From assembly GCA_047404195.1 (NCBI GenBank), contig JBDOIU010000008.1, positions 67,854-131,853 on the forward strand: a stretch of DNA of 64,000 nt. The letters are read 5' to 3'. Of the stretch, positions 19,673-28,675 are shown piece by piece. A model generated the notes under the pieces. It was not told the origin of the DNA. It searched no databases and saw only the letters and a list, made by a program, of their open reading frames with translations. Position 1 is the first letter of the stretch; every line of letters starts with the position of its first letter. Made by a program: the position numbers and the translations under genes. This stretch comes from JAJRRL01 sp047404195. GTDB lineage: Bacteria; Pseudomonadota; Gammaproteobacteria; JAJRRL01.

Positions 19673-20578
19673 ATGGAGTTTTTTAAAGTTACTCGTATAG
19701 GCTTTATGCGTCACCGCAATTTTGCTGCCTTGTTTTCGATTGTGATTATGTTAGCGTCACTGGTTGTGTTGTCAATTAACGGCTTGAATCTTGGCTTGGA
19801 CTTCACTGGTGGCAGTAAGATTGACGTGAATTATCAGCAAAGTGTTGATCCAGGCAACGTGCGCTCTCAACTTGCAGCTGCAGGCTTTGATAAAGTGGTA
19901 GTACAGGCTTATGATACGCACCGTCTAGCAATACGCTTGGCCGTTGATGGAAAGCAGTCACAAGAAAAGCTCAATCAGTCCGTGTTATCTGCTCTGCCAG
20001 GTGCTGTGATCCAACAAAGCACCTTTATAGGGCCGCAGGTAGGTCATCAGCTCATGACGAATGGTGTTTTAGCGGTTGTTGTGGCGATGCTTGCAACCAT
20101 CATCTATATTGCTTTGCGTTTTGAGTATCGTTTTGCGCTCAGTGCAGCCATTGCTTTGTTGCATGATCCAATATTGGTTTTGGGTATTTTTTCTGCCTTC
20201 CATTTGGAGTTTAATCTTATCGTATTGGCTGCCGTACTGACTGTGATTGGTTATTCCTTGAATGATACGATTGTTGTATACGATCGTGTACGTGAAAATT
20301 TTCGCTTATGCCGTCAGTCAACACCCACAGAGGTCATGGACCGATCAATTAATCAAACGCTTTCTCGTACCATCATGACTTCTGGTCTGACCTTGCTTGT
20401 TGTAATTGCCTTGCTTATCTTTGGTGGCGAGTACCTATTCGGGTTTGCTCTGACGCTTGCCATTGGTATCATCATTGGAACATATTCATCTATCTATATT
20501 GCTGGCTCATTGGCGATCAGCTTTGGTCTGACCCGGCAAAGCCTGATCAGTAGCGTGAAGCGTAAAACGCTTGACTAG
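19673..20578 (+). CDS. secF: Protein translocase subunit SecF
   Basis: 301 residues with AAGGAG seven bases before ATG. The N-terminal helix is followed by GLNLGLDFTGGSKIDVNY in the periplasmic part, and the five C-terminal helices carry TVIGYSLNDTIVVYDRVREN, the SecF counterpart of the SecD helix-4 motif. It works as a heterodimer with SecD and with YajC. It is the last gene of the operon; the 128 bases downstream carry no clear terminator. Confidence 0.97.
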   Translation: MEFFKVTRIGFMRHRNFAALFSIVIMLASLVVLSINGLNLGLDFTGGSKIDVNYQQSVDPGNVRSQLAAAGFDKVVVQAYDTHRLAIRLAVDGKQSQEKLNQSVLSALPGAVIQQSTFIGPQVGHQLMTNGVLAVVVAMLATIIYIALRFEYRFALSAAIALLHDPILVLGIFSAFHLEFNLIVLAAVLTVIGYSLNDTIVVYDRVRENFRLCRQSTPTEVMDRSINQTLSRTIMTSGLTLLVVIALLIFGGEYLFGFALTLAIGIIIGTYSSIYIAGSLAISFGLTRQSLISSVKRKTLD

Positions 20579-20706
20579 TCCCTGTCGGGGCGAGCCCAAG
20601 TGTATTCTAGGTCGGGATGCTGATCGTGTTTGGGGCTCTTTGTGGCCTTGATGGTGTTGGTGCCGCATGTTAAGTTAGAAACAAGCTTAGAATACGCGGG
20701 GGGCAC

Positions 20707-21204
20707 ATGGTTTCAAAATGGTTCGCGGCATTGTTGACTTTATTTTTTTCCATGCAAGTCATGGCATTGGCGGTCGTGTTGCATAACGATCATGCCACCT
20801 CGCAACTTGCAGTGACGGGTTATGGTGATCTTGCGAGTGGTAAGAAGCATCTATTTCCTCTAACAACTAATGCGGTAGAAGCCTCATTCAGTGATCATGT
20901 TGGCGTTCATCGATTGAGCATATCATCAACACACCTAACGTGTTGCCAATATCTCGGTTTTCTATCTGTGGGTGACTTTCAAAAGATTGTTTATGATGGC
21001 ACACCGTATTATTTTTGTTATATCCCGCCTTCCGCTCTGATTCCATTATCTATGCCACGGTTTTATGTGCATGTGCGGCCACTGACACAATCTCCGCGTA
21101 TCATTGTCAGCGGTAAAGGCAATACATGTGGTCACAGCAGCAGCCGAATGCCACTCAATGTTGATGGGCAGCTTTCCTGGGATAAAGAATTATGGATTGG
21201 ATAA
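20707..21204 (+). CDS. Small secreted cysteine-patterned protein, copy 1
   Basis: 165 residues with a signal peptide (ALLTLFFSMQVMALA). The mature part is predicted beta-rich and matches no family I know. It shares with the next two genes a pattern of an N-terminal short beta segment, a CC pair (TCCQYL), a third cysteine about 25 residues later (YYFCYI) and a fourth near the end (NTCGHS), compatible with disulfides in the periplasm or outside the cell. The next gene starts only 15 bases beyond its stop. It is the first of a four-gene cassette (20707-22475) placed between secF and pdxJ. Function unknown. Confidence 0.7.
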   Translation: MVSKWFAALLTLFFSMQVMALAVVLHNDHATSQLAVTGYGDLASGKKHLFPLTTNAVEASFSDHVGVHRLSISSTHLTCCQYLGFLSVGDFQKIVYDGTPYYFCYIPPSALIPLSMPRFYVHVRPLTQSPRIIVSGKGNTCGHSSSRMPLNVDGQLSWDKELWIG

Positions 21205-21218
21205 AAAGGTGCAGCACA

Positions 21219-21749
21219 ATGTATACTGTATTTAAAAAGGTATTTTTTTTCTGTCTATTTGCCTGCGTTACACAAGCACAGGCATGGGTTGTACAAACAA
21301 CCATTGATAACCCGACGTATACCAGTCGGGATATTAAGATAGGTGGGATACCTACTGGTGCCAGTCACTCCACTGTTCAGCTGCATCATAAAGCGACGAC
21401 ATTTGAATTGGGTGCTAATGCTACACCACTGACTATCTCGTTGGTGTTGTCACCGTGCTGTATCGAGAAGCGATTTTTTCTACTGCCGAAGGGTTGGTGG
21501 GTCAAGATTGAATCTGCGGGTGTGACCAGCTACCTTTGCGCTTTGTCGTCTAATGTATTCCTGCCCCCCAAGCTTCACTTGCAAGTTGATTCTGTACAGA
21601 CGGATTCATTCACATATCAATTCTCGAATCCGGATCACTATTGTCCAGACGAGCTTCGTAAAGCGAAGCACTCACCGCAAGGTGTTCATACATACTGGCG
21701 GTCGCTATCGTTCAATGCGCTTTCTGGAGATGTGATTGATGGGCGCTAG
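21219..21749 (+). CDS. Small secreted cysteine-patterned protein, copy 2
   Basis: 176 residues from ATG 21219, chosen because AAAAAGG lies upstream and it gives a clean signal peptide (KKVFFFCLFACVTQAQA); an in-frame ATG at 21192 overlaps the preceding gene. The mature part repeats the scheme of copy 1: a DNPTYTSRDIKIGGIP segment, a CC pair (SPCCIEKRF), cysteine 25 residues on (SYLCAL) and a later HYCPDE. The resemblance around the CC-to-C interval is strong enough to call the two paralogous. No known family. It overlaps the next gene by 11 bases. Confidence 0.7.
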   Translation: MYTVFKKVFFFCLFACVTQAQAWVVQTTIDNPTYTSRDIKIGGIPTGASHSTVQLHHKATTFELGANATPLTISLVLSPCCIEKRFFLLPKGWWVKIESAGVTSYLCALSSNVFLPPKLHLQVDSVQTDSFTYQFSNPDHYCPDELRKAKHSPQGVHTYWRSLSFNALSGDVIDGR

Positions 21750-22272
21750 AAATCGAATTTGGCTGTGGATTGTATGCTGTCTTGGTATTTTTCCTTGTGT
21801 GGTCTATCCAGCTGCGTATATTGATCTAACCGATAATACCTCGCAAAGATTAGACAGTCGCGTGACTGTTGCTGGTAGGCCACTCAATTTGATTTCAGAG
21901 CAAGAAATACCACTCACAACAGCTGATTTTCCCAAGCGTGGTGAGCATGTAAAAAATATTAGCTTTGAAACGGATGCTTTAAATATGGTATTGAGTGCTG
22001 TTGATACTCGCCATCCATGTGGAAAAGTGAGTGTTTTTGGTCATCCGCTCGCTTGGCGTTTTAAATTTGACGTGTTGTCGAACAGTATCTATTCATTTAA
22101 ATCAGTAGAGTATCATACCGAATTATGTTTGCCCCAAACACCATTTGCAGTTTATATTCATATCACCGTATATGATTGTAAAGTCGTTATTGAGGGGCTT
22201 GAAGGCGCCGCCAATATACCTAAGCCGGTGACATTTCCACTGGCGTGCACATCTGCAGGAGGCAGCATATGA
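21739..22272 (+). CDS. Small secreted cysteine-patterned protein, copy 3
   Basis: 177 residues from ATG 21739 inside the end of copy 2, which implies translational coupling. Signal peptide WLWIVCCLGIFPCVVYPAA, then a DLTDNTSQRLDSRVTVAGRP segment that lines up with the beginning of copies 1 and 2. Cysteines occur in HPCGKV, TELCLP and YDCKVV, and one in the tail; the CC pair of the other two is reduced to one cysteine here. Predicted periplasmic or secreted, beta-rich, no known family. Confidence 0.7.
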   Translation: MGARNRIWLWIVCCLGIFPCVVYPAAYIDLTDNTSQRLDSRVTVAGRPLNLISEQEIPLTTADFPKRGEHVKNISFETDALNMVLSAVDTRHPCGKVSVFGHPLAWRFKFDVLSNSIYSFKSVEYHTELCLPQTPFAVYIHITVYDCKVVIEGLEGAANIPKPVTFPLACTSAGGSI

Positions 22273-22475
22273 GTACGAAGCATGTGCTTATGCTATGTAT
22301 GTGTGTCATTTTACTGCTCATTATGCTGTGGCATATTGTTGGTTTTGTAAGGGCGGTACGACGCCATCAGCTCACACAAGCGCAGCGGCGTAAAGAGTAT
22401 TTATGGTTAATGATATCTGGGGTATTAGTCGTTGTGCCCTGTGTCATGGTTATTGTTGGCAGGCTATATCACTGA
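22269..22475 (+). CDS. Small two-helix membrane protein of the secreted-protein cassette
   Basis: 68 residues from ATG 22269, which overlaps the preceding stop (ATGA) and follows an excellent binding site (AGGAGG, 22257-22262). Two hydrophobic segments (LMLCMCVILLLIMLWHIVGF and the LMISGVLVVVPCVMVIVG stretch) flank a basic, Gln-rich loop (RAVRRHQLTQAQRRKEY). Inner membrane location is likely. It ends the cassette of three secreted proteins; a role in anchoring or handling them is only a guess. It overlaps the end of pdxJ by seven bases on the opposite strand. Confidence 0.65.
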   Translation: MSTKHVLMLCMCVILLLIMLWHIVGFVRAVRRHQLTQAQRRKEYLWLMISGVLVVVPCVMVIVGRLYH

Positions 22476-23224
22476 CGTTCATGACCAATTGAGATTTCTT
22501 TTTGATACCGCGCCATTGTGTCTTTTAAGCCGTAAAATAGACAGTCAGCAATAAACGCCTGGCCGATAGAGACTTCGTCTATACCAGGAATGCTGGCCAG
22601 AATGGCTAAGTTTTCCAAGCTGAGGTCATGCCCAGCATTCACGCCTAGGCCAAATGATAATGCATGCTGTACCAGCGTATGATAGGTTTTGGCTGTTTTT
22701 TCAATGTTCCCATGCGTGATTGCGCTGGCGAAATCACCTGTATAGATTTCAATGCGATCTGTTCCTAGCTCACTGGCCGCCTGCATATCTTGCAAGCAGG
22801 GGTTAACAAACAAGCTGACACGTGTGCCCCATGATTGTATCTGTGCGATGATTTTCTGCAGTTCGTCGCCATCAGCGTTAAAGTCCCAGCCATGTGTTGA
22901 TGTCAGTTGCTGAATGCTATCAGGCACCAGAGTGGCTTGATCAGGTCGACACTGTTCTACTAATGCCAAGTAGCCTGGGTAGTCACCTTTTGCGCCGTGA
23001 AAAGGGTTGCCTTCAATATTGAATTCGTGTGTGCCTGTTAAGTCACTGATTTGGCGCACATCGTCGGGTGTAATGTGTCGCATATCTGGACGCGGGTGTA
23101 CAGTGAGCCCGTCTGCTTTGCATTCTAGTACGGCTTGTGCGAACGCAAGTACGTCTGGGCAATTACCGCCTCTGGCGTTGCGAATGCAGGCCACTTTGTT
23201 CAAGTTGATGCTGAGATTAAGCAT
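22469..23224 (-). CDS. pdxJ: Pyridoxine 5'-phosphate synthase
   Basis: 251 residues from the ATG at 23224, preceded by GGGGGCAGC; a longer in-frame start at 23245 lacks support. Family signatures are complete: LSINLNKVACIRNARGG, ADGLTVHPRPDMRHI with the active-site histidine and arginine, EFNIEGNP, and LGVNAGHDLSLENL with GIDEVSIGQAFIADCL at the end. PdxJ condenses 3-amino-2-oxopropyl phosphate with deoxyxylulose 5-phosphate to make pyridoxine 5'-phosphate, the last ring-closing step of vitamin B6 synthesis. It stands alone on the minus strand. Confidence 0.96.
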   Translation of the reverse strand: MLNLSINLNKVACIRNARGGNCPDVLAFAQAVLECKADGLTVHPRPDMRHITPDDVRQISDLTGTHEFNIEGNPFHGAKGDYPGYLALVEQCRPDQATLVPDSIQQLTSTHGWDFNADGDELQKIIAQIQSWGTRVSLFVNPCLQDMQAASELGTDRIEIYTGDFASAITHGNIEKTAKTYHTLVQHALSFGLGVNAGHDLSLENLAILASIPGIDEVSIGQAFIADCLFYGLKDTMARYQKEISIGHERQ

Positions 23225-23336
23225 GCTGCCCCCAATGCTATACAAAAGCAGATCTTAGCATCTTTCGTGTAAAGATAATACTTATGTTACCGCTGGTGGT
23301 GTCAATAGTTGTTTGAATAATAGAACAGCAGGTATC

Positions 23337-23588
23337 ATGCTGGGTACCTTTGGAAGTGCTGCCAGTATTGCAGTTGCCAGTTTGGTGGTCACCAAATTGA
23401 TTATGAGTACTGATTCTGTTTCACCTTTGCATCTGGTTGTCTTGGGTGCTTGTTTGGTTGTGCTGGTTGCTGCGATTGTGGGTGGTGTTGCTCTAGCCAA
23501 AAGTCATCCTATGGTCAAATTAAGTGTGATGAACAACGCAAATACCATGGACACTGATGGTCGTCCGCTACCTACAAACGAAAGTTAA
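23337..23588 (+). CDS. Small protein with two hydrophobic segments
   Basis: 83 residues from ATG 23337 (GCAGG upstream); an in-frame TTG at 23313 is also possible. Two long hydrophobic stretches (FGSAASIAVASLVVTKLIM and VVLGACLVVLVAAIVGGVAL) are separated by about ten polar residues, and a polar tail follows. The design resembles the two-segment proteins at 38.6 kb and 57-64 kb, although sequence identity is too low to prove common descent. No known family. Confidence 0.45.
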   Translation: MLGTFGSAASIAVASLVVTKLIMSTDSVSPLHLVVLGACLVVLVAAIVGGVALAKSHPMVKLSVMNNANTMDTDGRPLPTNES

Positions 23589-23675
23589 GTCATGTGCTTT
23601 GATGCTTCGAATTTGCCAGTCTATACATGTGTCAGAACATTGCTGCAATGTCACTTTGGGTAAGAGGGCTGAATT

Positions 23676-23703
23676 TTGTCTGTGTGAAGCATTATGCTAT
23701 CCT
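23676..23703 (+). promoter_or_regulatory. Candidate sigma-70 promoter of the epimerase gene
   Basis: TTGTCT (23676-23681), a 16-base spacer and TATCCT (23698-23703) preceded by TGC, an extended -10. It lies 31 bases before ATG 23735. Confidence 0.4.
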
Positions 23704-23734
23704 GTAGTGAATACTTTGCTGCGGAGGATATGCT

Positions 23735-24616
23735 ATGCGAGTACTGGTAGCCGGTGGGACTGGTTTTGTTGGGACACATTTAATCGCAATGCTCACTGAA
23801 AGTGGCCATGATGTGACATTGCTGACGCGTCAAAAGCACTTCAAAAGAAATCGTCATCGATTGCAATGGGATGGTTGTCACCTTGATCTCTCTGAGCGCT
23901 TTGATGGTGTTGTGAACCTCTGTGGTGCCAATATTGCTGCACAACGTTGGTCAGAGGCACGTAAAGCTGTTCTACTATCGAGTCGTGTTGACGCCACTAA
24001 GGCTTTGGTGGCTTATTGTCAGCAGTTTTCTACACCTCCTAAGCTGCTGCAAGCCAGTGCCATTGGCTTTTATCCAAGTACTTGTAGGGTTGACTCAGAG
24101 ACAGATACCATTGATTCAACTCAATTGGGTTATGCCCACGATTTGGTTTCAGCATGGGAGTCTGCAGCGCTGGCTGCTGAGCGTGTGACTGCTTTTCGTA
24201 TCGGTGTTGTTATGGGGCGCGGTGGTTTTTTGAAAACACAAGCTTTACCACTCATTCTTCGTGCCGGTGTGACATTCGGCAGCGCTGATGCCATGTGTAG
24301 CTGGATACACTTGCAAGATCTTTGTGCTCTTTTTGTGGCGGCGCTAGAGTCAACGACAGATTGGCCACGCATAGTCAACGCAACCGCACCTCATGCCTGC
24401 AGTTGGCGGGAATTTTATGATGCAGCATCATGCGTGCAGCGACTGTTGCTCCGTCCCACACTACCAGCAGCAGCTATTAAAATGATATTTGGCGAATTAG
24501 GTGAGCAATTGTTGTTAGCAGATCAAGTGATCCGGCCAGCAGCGCTGCTAAAAATGGGATTTGAGTTTCAATTTCCCGATATACAGCAGGCGCTACAGGA
24601 TCTCTTGCCGCTCTAG
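23735..24616 (+). CDS. NAD(P)-dependent epimerase of the YfcH (TIGR01777) type
   Basis: 293 residues with a good binding site (GGAGG). The N-terminus is a Rossmann fold (VLVAGGTGFVGTHLIAML), followed by VNLCGANIAAQRW, a family mark of YfcH/SulA-like short-chain dehydrogenases, the SSRVDATKAL segment, QASAIGFYP, and a C-terminal DUF1731-like region (WREFYDAA, then RPTLPAAAIKMIFGELGEQ). The substrate of this family is not established. Its stop lies eight bases from that of gltA, which is read in the opposite direction. Confidence 0.88.
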   Translation: MRVLVAGGTGFVGTHLIAMLTESGHDVTLLTRQKHFKRNRHRLQWDGCHLDLSERFDGVVNLCGANIAAQRWSEARKAVLLSSRVDATKALVAYCQQFSTPPKLLQASAIGFYPSTCRVDSETDTIDSTQLGYAHDLVSAWESAALAAERVTAFRIGVVMGRGGFLKTQALPLILRAGVTFGSADAMCSWIHLQDLCALFVAALESTTDWPRIVNATAPHACSWREFYDAASCVQRLLLRPTLPAAAIKMIFGELGEQLLLADQVIRPAALLKMGFEFQFPDIQQALQDLLPL

Positions 24617-24624
24617 CTTTGTGC

Positions 24625-25914
24625 TTAGAGCGAGCTTGGCACATCTCTTTTAGCATGGCCAACGTAGCGTTGACGTGGTCTAACCAAGCGACGATTTGGG
24701 TCACCGATCATTTCCATCCATTGTGAGATCCAGCCCGTGGTTCTTGCCAGGGCGAATATGACAGTAAACATGTTTGTAGGAATGCCAATTGCGCTGAGAG
24801 TGATACCAGAATAGAAATCAACATTAGGGTATAGTTTCTTTTTGATGAAGTATTCATCTTCAAGTGCGATTTGTTCGAGCTTGGTGGCAAGCTTAATCAG
24901 CGGATCATCATGTCTACCGACAGCATCAAGCACTTGGTGGCATGTGCTTTGCATGACTTTGGCGCGGGGGTCAAAGTTCTTGTAGACTCGATGTCCGAAT
25001 CCCATGAGTCTGAATGGGTCATTTGGATCCTTGGCGCGCGCGATGAACTCAGCGATGCGAGATTCATCACCTATTTCTTGTAGCATGCGTAGGCAGGCTT
25101 CGTTAGCGCCACCATGTGCGGGTCCCCATAATGCGCCGATACCTGCTGAGATACACGCGAATGGGTTGGCGCCGGTTGAGCCGGCAGCGCGTACAGTTGA
25201 AGTAGAGGCATTTTGTTCATGATCAGCATGTAGGGTGAAAATTTTATCCAGTGCGTCGACAAGTATGGGGTTCGGGCGTTTGTCTGAGTAGGGGGTGCCG
25301 AACATCATGTGCAGAAAATTTTCGGTATAGCTCATGTCATGGTTGGGGTGCATAAACGGCTCACCAATCGAATATTTGTAGGACATTGCTGCAATGGTTG
25401 GCATCTTAGCGATGAGGCGAATGGCGCATAAGCGGCGTTGCTCAGGATCGTTGATGTCCAATGCATCGTGGTAGAAAGCTGAGAGAGCGCCAACTACGCC
25501 GACCATGATCGCCATGGGGTGTGCATCGCGACGAAAGCCACTGAAGAACTTACTCATTTGTTCGTGTAGATGCATATGATCTAGAACAGTGCTGGCAAAT
25601 ACCTCCTGCTCACTTACTGAAGGCAGCTCACCATTGAGTAATAAGTAGGCAACGGTCATGAAGTCACATTTTTCTACAAGCTGCTCAATGGGGTAACCGC
25701 GGTAAAGCAGTATGCCTTTATTGCCGTCGATAAAGGTGATGGCAGAGTCACAAGAGGAGGTGGCTGAAAAGCCAGGGTCATGGGTGTAGCGTGATTGTGC
25801 GGCTAGCGATTTGATGGCTATGACGTCGTGGCCATGCGTGCCTTGTAAGATAGGAAGCTCGAGTGTTTCGTTGCCGACATTTAGAATTGCATTGTCGTTA
25901 TTTTGGTCAGACAT
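24625..25914 (-). CDS. gltA: Citrate synthase
   Basis: 429 residues from ATG 25914, preceded by GCAGGAG; the frame is open 22 codons further up without a binding site. Type II (gram-negative, NADH-sensitive type) citrate synthase: ITFIDGNKGILLYRGYPIEQ near residue 60, GPAHGGANEA with one catalytic histidine, MGFGHRVYKNFDPRAKVM with the second, and the conserved end (VRPRQRYVG). It condenses oxaloacetate and acetyl-CoA at the entry of the TCA cycle. It is read divergently from sdhCDAB-sucABCD, the same arrangement as in E. coli. Confidence 0.98.
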   Translation of the reverse strand: MSDQNNDNAILNVGNETLELPILQGTHGHDVIAIKSLAAQSRYTHDPGFSATSSCDSAITFIDGNKGILLYRGYPIEQLVEKCDFMTVAYLLLNGELPSVSEQEVFASTVLDHMHLHEQMSKFFSGFRRDAHPMAIMVGVVGALSAFYHDALDINDPEQRRLCAIRLIAKMPTIAAMSYKYSIGEPFMHPNHDMSYTENFLHMMFGTPYSDKRPNPILVDALDKIFTLHADHEQNASTSTVRAAGSTGANPFACISAGIGALWGPAHGGANEACLRMLQEIGDESRIAEFIARAKDPNDPFRLMGFGHRVYKNFDPRAKVMQSTCHQVLDAVGRHDDPLIKLATKLEQIALEDEYFIKKKLYPNVDFYSGITLSAIGIPTNMFTVIFALARTTGWISQWMEMIGDPNRRLVRPRQRYVGHAKRDVPSSL

Positions 25915-26082
25915 GTGTGCTCCTGCATAAAAAAAAGACAAATACACTATATCAGCAAATGGATTACAACACAAAGGCAATTTATTATCCCTTATGTGCT
26001 TGCGGCCCTTGAGTTATTTTTTAATAGTAGCTACATTTAGTTTGTGGTATTGTCGTGCGGTCATTCTAAGCGTGCTTCTTTA

Positions 26083-26099
26083 TTGGGCTCCTGGCCCAA
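26083..26099. promoter_or_regulatory. Inverted repeat in the gltA-sdhC divergent region
   Basis: TTGGGC-TCCTG-GCCCAA is a perfect six-base inverted repeat with a five-base loop, lying in the 258-base space between the two divergent TCA-cycle units. No T run follows, so it is unlikely to be a terminator. It could be an operator or leader hairpin; nothing further can be seen. Confidence 0.3.
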
Positions 26100-26172
26100 A
26101 TAGCCTTTGATGCTGTTGCGTTGATCAAACATTACCCGCTTATGGTAAATTAATTTAATAAGGTGGTTGCAG

Positions 26173-26547
26173 GTGAGTAAAAGACCAGTCAATCTTGATT
26201 TGTTGAGTATGCGCTTTCCGATTACGGCGCTGGTGTCTATTGCACACAGGGTATCCGGAGTGCTTTTATTCTTGGCTTTGCCGCTGATGGTGTGGGCATT
26301 GCAGGCGGTGCTTGGCTCGCAGGCTGACTACCAATGCTTACAAGACTGTTTTTCAGGACTGGGCATGCAGATCCTTTTGTGGGCCATTTTAGTCGCGACT
26401 GGCTATCACATTTTGGCTGGTATCAGACACTTGCTGATGGATATGCATGTCTTGCCCATGAGCTTTAAAAGCGGTTCAGTGAGTGCGTACGTGTTGGTGG
26501 CGCTGGCCATCGTGTGGGCAATTCTTGTTGGGGGGTGGATATGGTAA
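26173..26547 (+). CDS. sdhC: Succinate dehydrogenase cytochrome b556 subunit
   Basis: About 124 residues from GTG 26173, chosen for the upstream AAGGTGG and the family start KRPVNLDL; TTG 26167 is in frame just before. Three membrane helices and the signature SIAHRVSGVLLFLALPLMVW, where the HR-SG residues contribute to heme and quinone binding, plus GYHILAGIRHLLMD with the heme histidine. It anchors SdhAB in the inner membrane together with SdhD. It overlaps sdhD by seven bases. Confidence 0.95.
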   Translation: MSKRPVNLDLLSMRFPITALVSIAHRVSGVLLFLALPLMVWALQAVLGSQADYQCLQDCFSGLGMQILLWAILVATGYHILAGIRHLLMDMHVLPMSFKSGSVSAYVLVALAIVWAILVGGWIW

Positions 26548-26885
26548 GCAAGATTAATCAGCAGGGCGTTCGTGATTGGTTAGTGCAGCGTGTCACAGCA
26601 GTGGTAACCTTGGCCTATTTCATCGTTATTTTATGGCGCCTCATGCATGTGCAGCTCAATACACAGGCACAGTGGCAGTTATTTTTTTCGTCGTTGCCAG
26701 TACGCGTTGCCAGTATTTTGGTATTAGTGGCAATGCTTTGGCATGCTTGGATTGGAATATGGACGATCTTGACTGATTATGTCAAGCCAGCTGGAACACG
26801 TATAGCTTTGCAGGTGCTTGTTCTTCTTTTGCTGGCGGCAGTTGCAGTTTGGGCGATGCTGATTTTGTTTTCTGTGCCAGTTTAG
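26541..26885 (+). CDS. sdhD: Succinate dehydrogenase membrane anchor subunit
   Basis: 114 residues from ATG 26541, with GGGGGGTGG upstream inside the end of sdhC. Three helices; DWLVQRVTAVVTLAYFIVI at the N-terminus and WHAWIGIWTILTDYVKP, which holds the conserved histidine and the DY pair of the quinone site. It forms the membrane part of complex II with SdhC. Confidence 0.94.
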   Translation: MVSKINQQGVRDWLVQRVTAVVTLAYFIVILWRLMHVQLNTQAQWQLFFSSLPVRVASILVLVAMLWHAWIGIWTILTDYVKPAGTRIALQVLVLLLLAAVAVWAMLILFSVPV

Positions 26886-26912
26886 CGCTGATTATTATCG
26901 ATAGGGGTGGAT

Positions 26913-28673
26913 ATGACATTACAAGAAAAACGGTTTGATGCAATTATCATTGGAGCAGGTGGTGCGGGTATGCGGGCAGCACTGGCGCTATCGGAAACAG
27001 GACAGCATAAGGTGGCTGTCATTTCAAAGGTTTTCCCAACACGTTCGCACACAGTTGCAGCGCAGGGTGGCATTGCTGCTGCCTTGGGTAACAAAATGGA
27101 AGATAATTGGCAGTGGCACATGTATGATACGGTCAATGGTGCAGATTATCTGGGTGACCAGGATGCAATTGAGTACCTCTGTAAGGAAGCGCCAGCAACC
27201 ATCCGCGAGCTAGAGCACATGGGGTTGCCCTTTTCACGCGATGAAAACGGTATGATTTACCAGCGTGGTTTTGGTGGCCATACTCAGGAATTTGGTAAGC
27301 GCCCAGTAGCACGTGCATGCGCTGCCGCTGATAGAACAGGACATGCTTTATTACACACCTTGTATCAGCAAAATATTCAACACAATACAGAATTTTTCTC
27401 GGAATGGGTTGTGCTCGATCTTGTACGCTCGCAGTCCGGTGCAGGTATTGTCGGTGCGATTGCGCTTTGTCTTGAAACAGGCGAGCGTTGCTTTTTCAGG
27501 GCTAAAGCCACTGTCCTTGCAACTGGTGGTGCAGGTCAAATATACGAAACAACCAGTAATGCTTATACCTGTACGGGTGATGGCTTTGGTATGGTTCTCA
27601 GGGCTGGTTTGCCAGTGCAAGATATGGAGTTTTGGCAGTTCCACCCAACAGGAATTGCAGGTGTTGGTTGTTTGATTACGGAAGGCTGCCGCGGTGAGGG
27701 TGGTTACCTAATCAATGGTGATGGTGAGCGTTTTATGGAGCGTTACTCACCTGTACTAAAAGATTTAGACTGTCGTGATAAGATCTCTCGTGCGGAATAT
27801 ACCGAGGTTAAGGAAGGTAGAGGTTGCGGCCCAAATAAGGATCATATCCACCTTAAGATGAGTCATTTAGGCGCTGATGTGCTGAATGCCAAGCTGCCAA
27901 CTATTTGTGAAATTTCTAAAAAGTTTGCTGGTGTTGATCCAGCTCAAGCACCCATTCCCGTTAAGCCAACTGCACATTACTTGATGGGCGGTATCCCAAC
28001 CAATATTCACGGTCAGGTCATTACGCAAGACAAGAAAGGTCGTGATCAATTAGTCGAAGGTTTGTACGCTGCTGGCGAATGTGCATGTGTCTCAGTGCAT
28101 GGTGCTAATCGCTTGGGTACGAATTCCTTGCTTGACATCGTTGTGTATGGGCGTGCATGTGGTTTAACACTGGCTCCAATATTGGGTGAAGCAGGGTATG
28201 ATACAGTTAATACAGCAGATATTGATCGTTCAGAAGCGCGTTACCAATCATGGATGCGCTCAGATGACGGTGAAATGCCTGCTGTTATCCGTAATGAATT
28301 AAAAGCTGTGATGGAAACTGATTTTGGTGTTTTCCGTGATGGTGAGCAGATGCAAAAGGGCTTGCAAGCGTTGCATGGTTTGCGTGATCGTTTTTCCGGT
28401 GTTTGTCTCAAGGATAAAAGTAGTACTTTTAATTACGCGCTGACAGAAATCATTGAGCTTGATAACTTGATTGAAACCGCGATTGCGACAGCAGCTCAAT
28501 CTAACTCTCGCACAGAAAGTCGTGGTGCTCATAGTCGAGTTGACTATACTGAGCGTAATGATGAGCAATGGTTTTGCCACGCGACGTATTATCAAGACGG
28601 TCGAACAGGAACACGACCTGTCAATATGAAACCACATCACATCGAACCATTTGCACTACAAGAGAGAGAATAG
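26913..28673 (+). CDS. sdhA: Succinate dehydrogenase flavoprotein subunit
   Basis: 586 residues from ATG 26913 after AGGGGTGG. FAD-binding AIIIGAGGAGMRAALAL at the N-terminus, the RSHTVAAQGGIAAALGN segment with the histidine that carries covalent FAD, the substrate loop HPTGIAGVGCLITEGCRGEG, AHYLMGGIPTN and HGANRLGTNSLLDIVVYGRA near the end. It oxidises succinate to fumarate and passes electrons to SdhB. Two bases separate it from sdhB. Confidence 0.98.
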   Translation: MTLQEKRFDAIIIGAGGAGMRAALALSETGQHKVAVISKVFPTRSHTVAAQGGIAAALGNKMEDNWQWHMYDTVNGADYLGDQDAIEYLCKEAPATIRELEHMGLPFSRDENGMIYQRGFGGHTQEFGKRPVARACAAADRTGHALLHTLYQQNIQHNTEFFSEWVVLDLVRSQSGAGIVGAIALCLETGERCFFRAKATVLATGGAGQIYETTSNAYTCTGDGFGMVLRAGLPVQDMEFWQFHPTGIAGVGCLITEGCRGEGGYLINGDGERFMERYSPVLKDLDCRDKISRAEYTEVKEGRGCGPNKDHIHLKMSHLGADVLNAKLPTICEISKKFAGVDPAQAPIPVKPTAHYLMGGIPTNIHGQVITQDKKGRDQLVEGLYAAGECACVSVHGANRLGTNSLLDIVVYGRACGLTLAPILGEAGYDTVNTADIDRSEARYQSWMRSDDGEMPAVIRNELKAVMETDFGVFRDGEQMQKGLQALHGLRDRFSGVCLKDKSSTFNYALTEIIELDNLIETAIATAAQSNSRTESRGAHSRVDYTERNDEQWFCHATYYQDGRTGTRPVNMKPHHIEPFALQERE

Positions 28674-28675
28674 CC

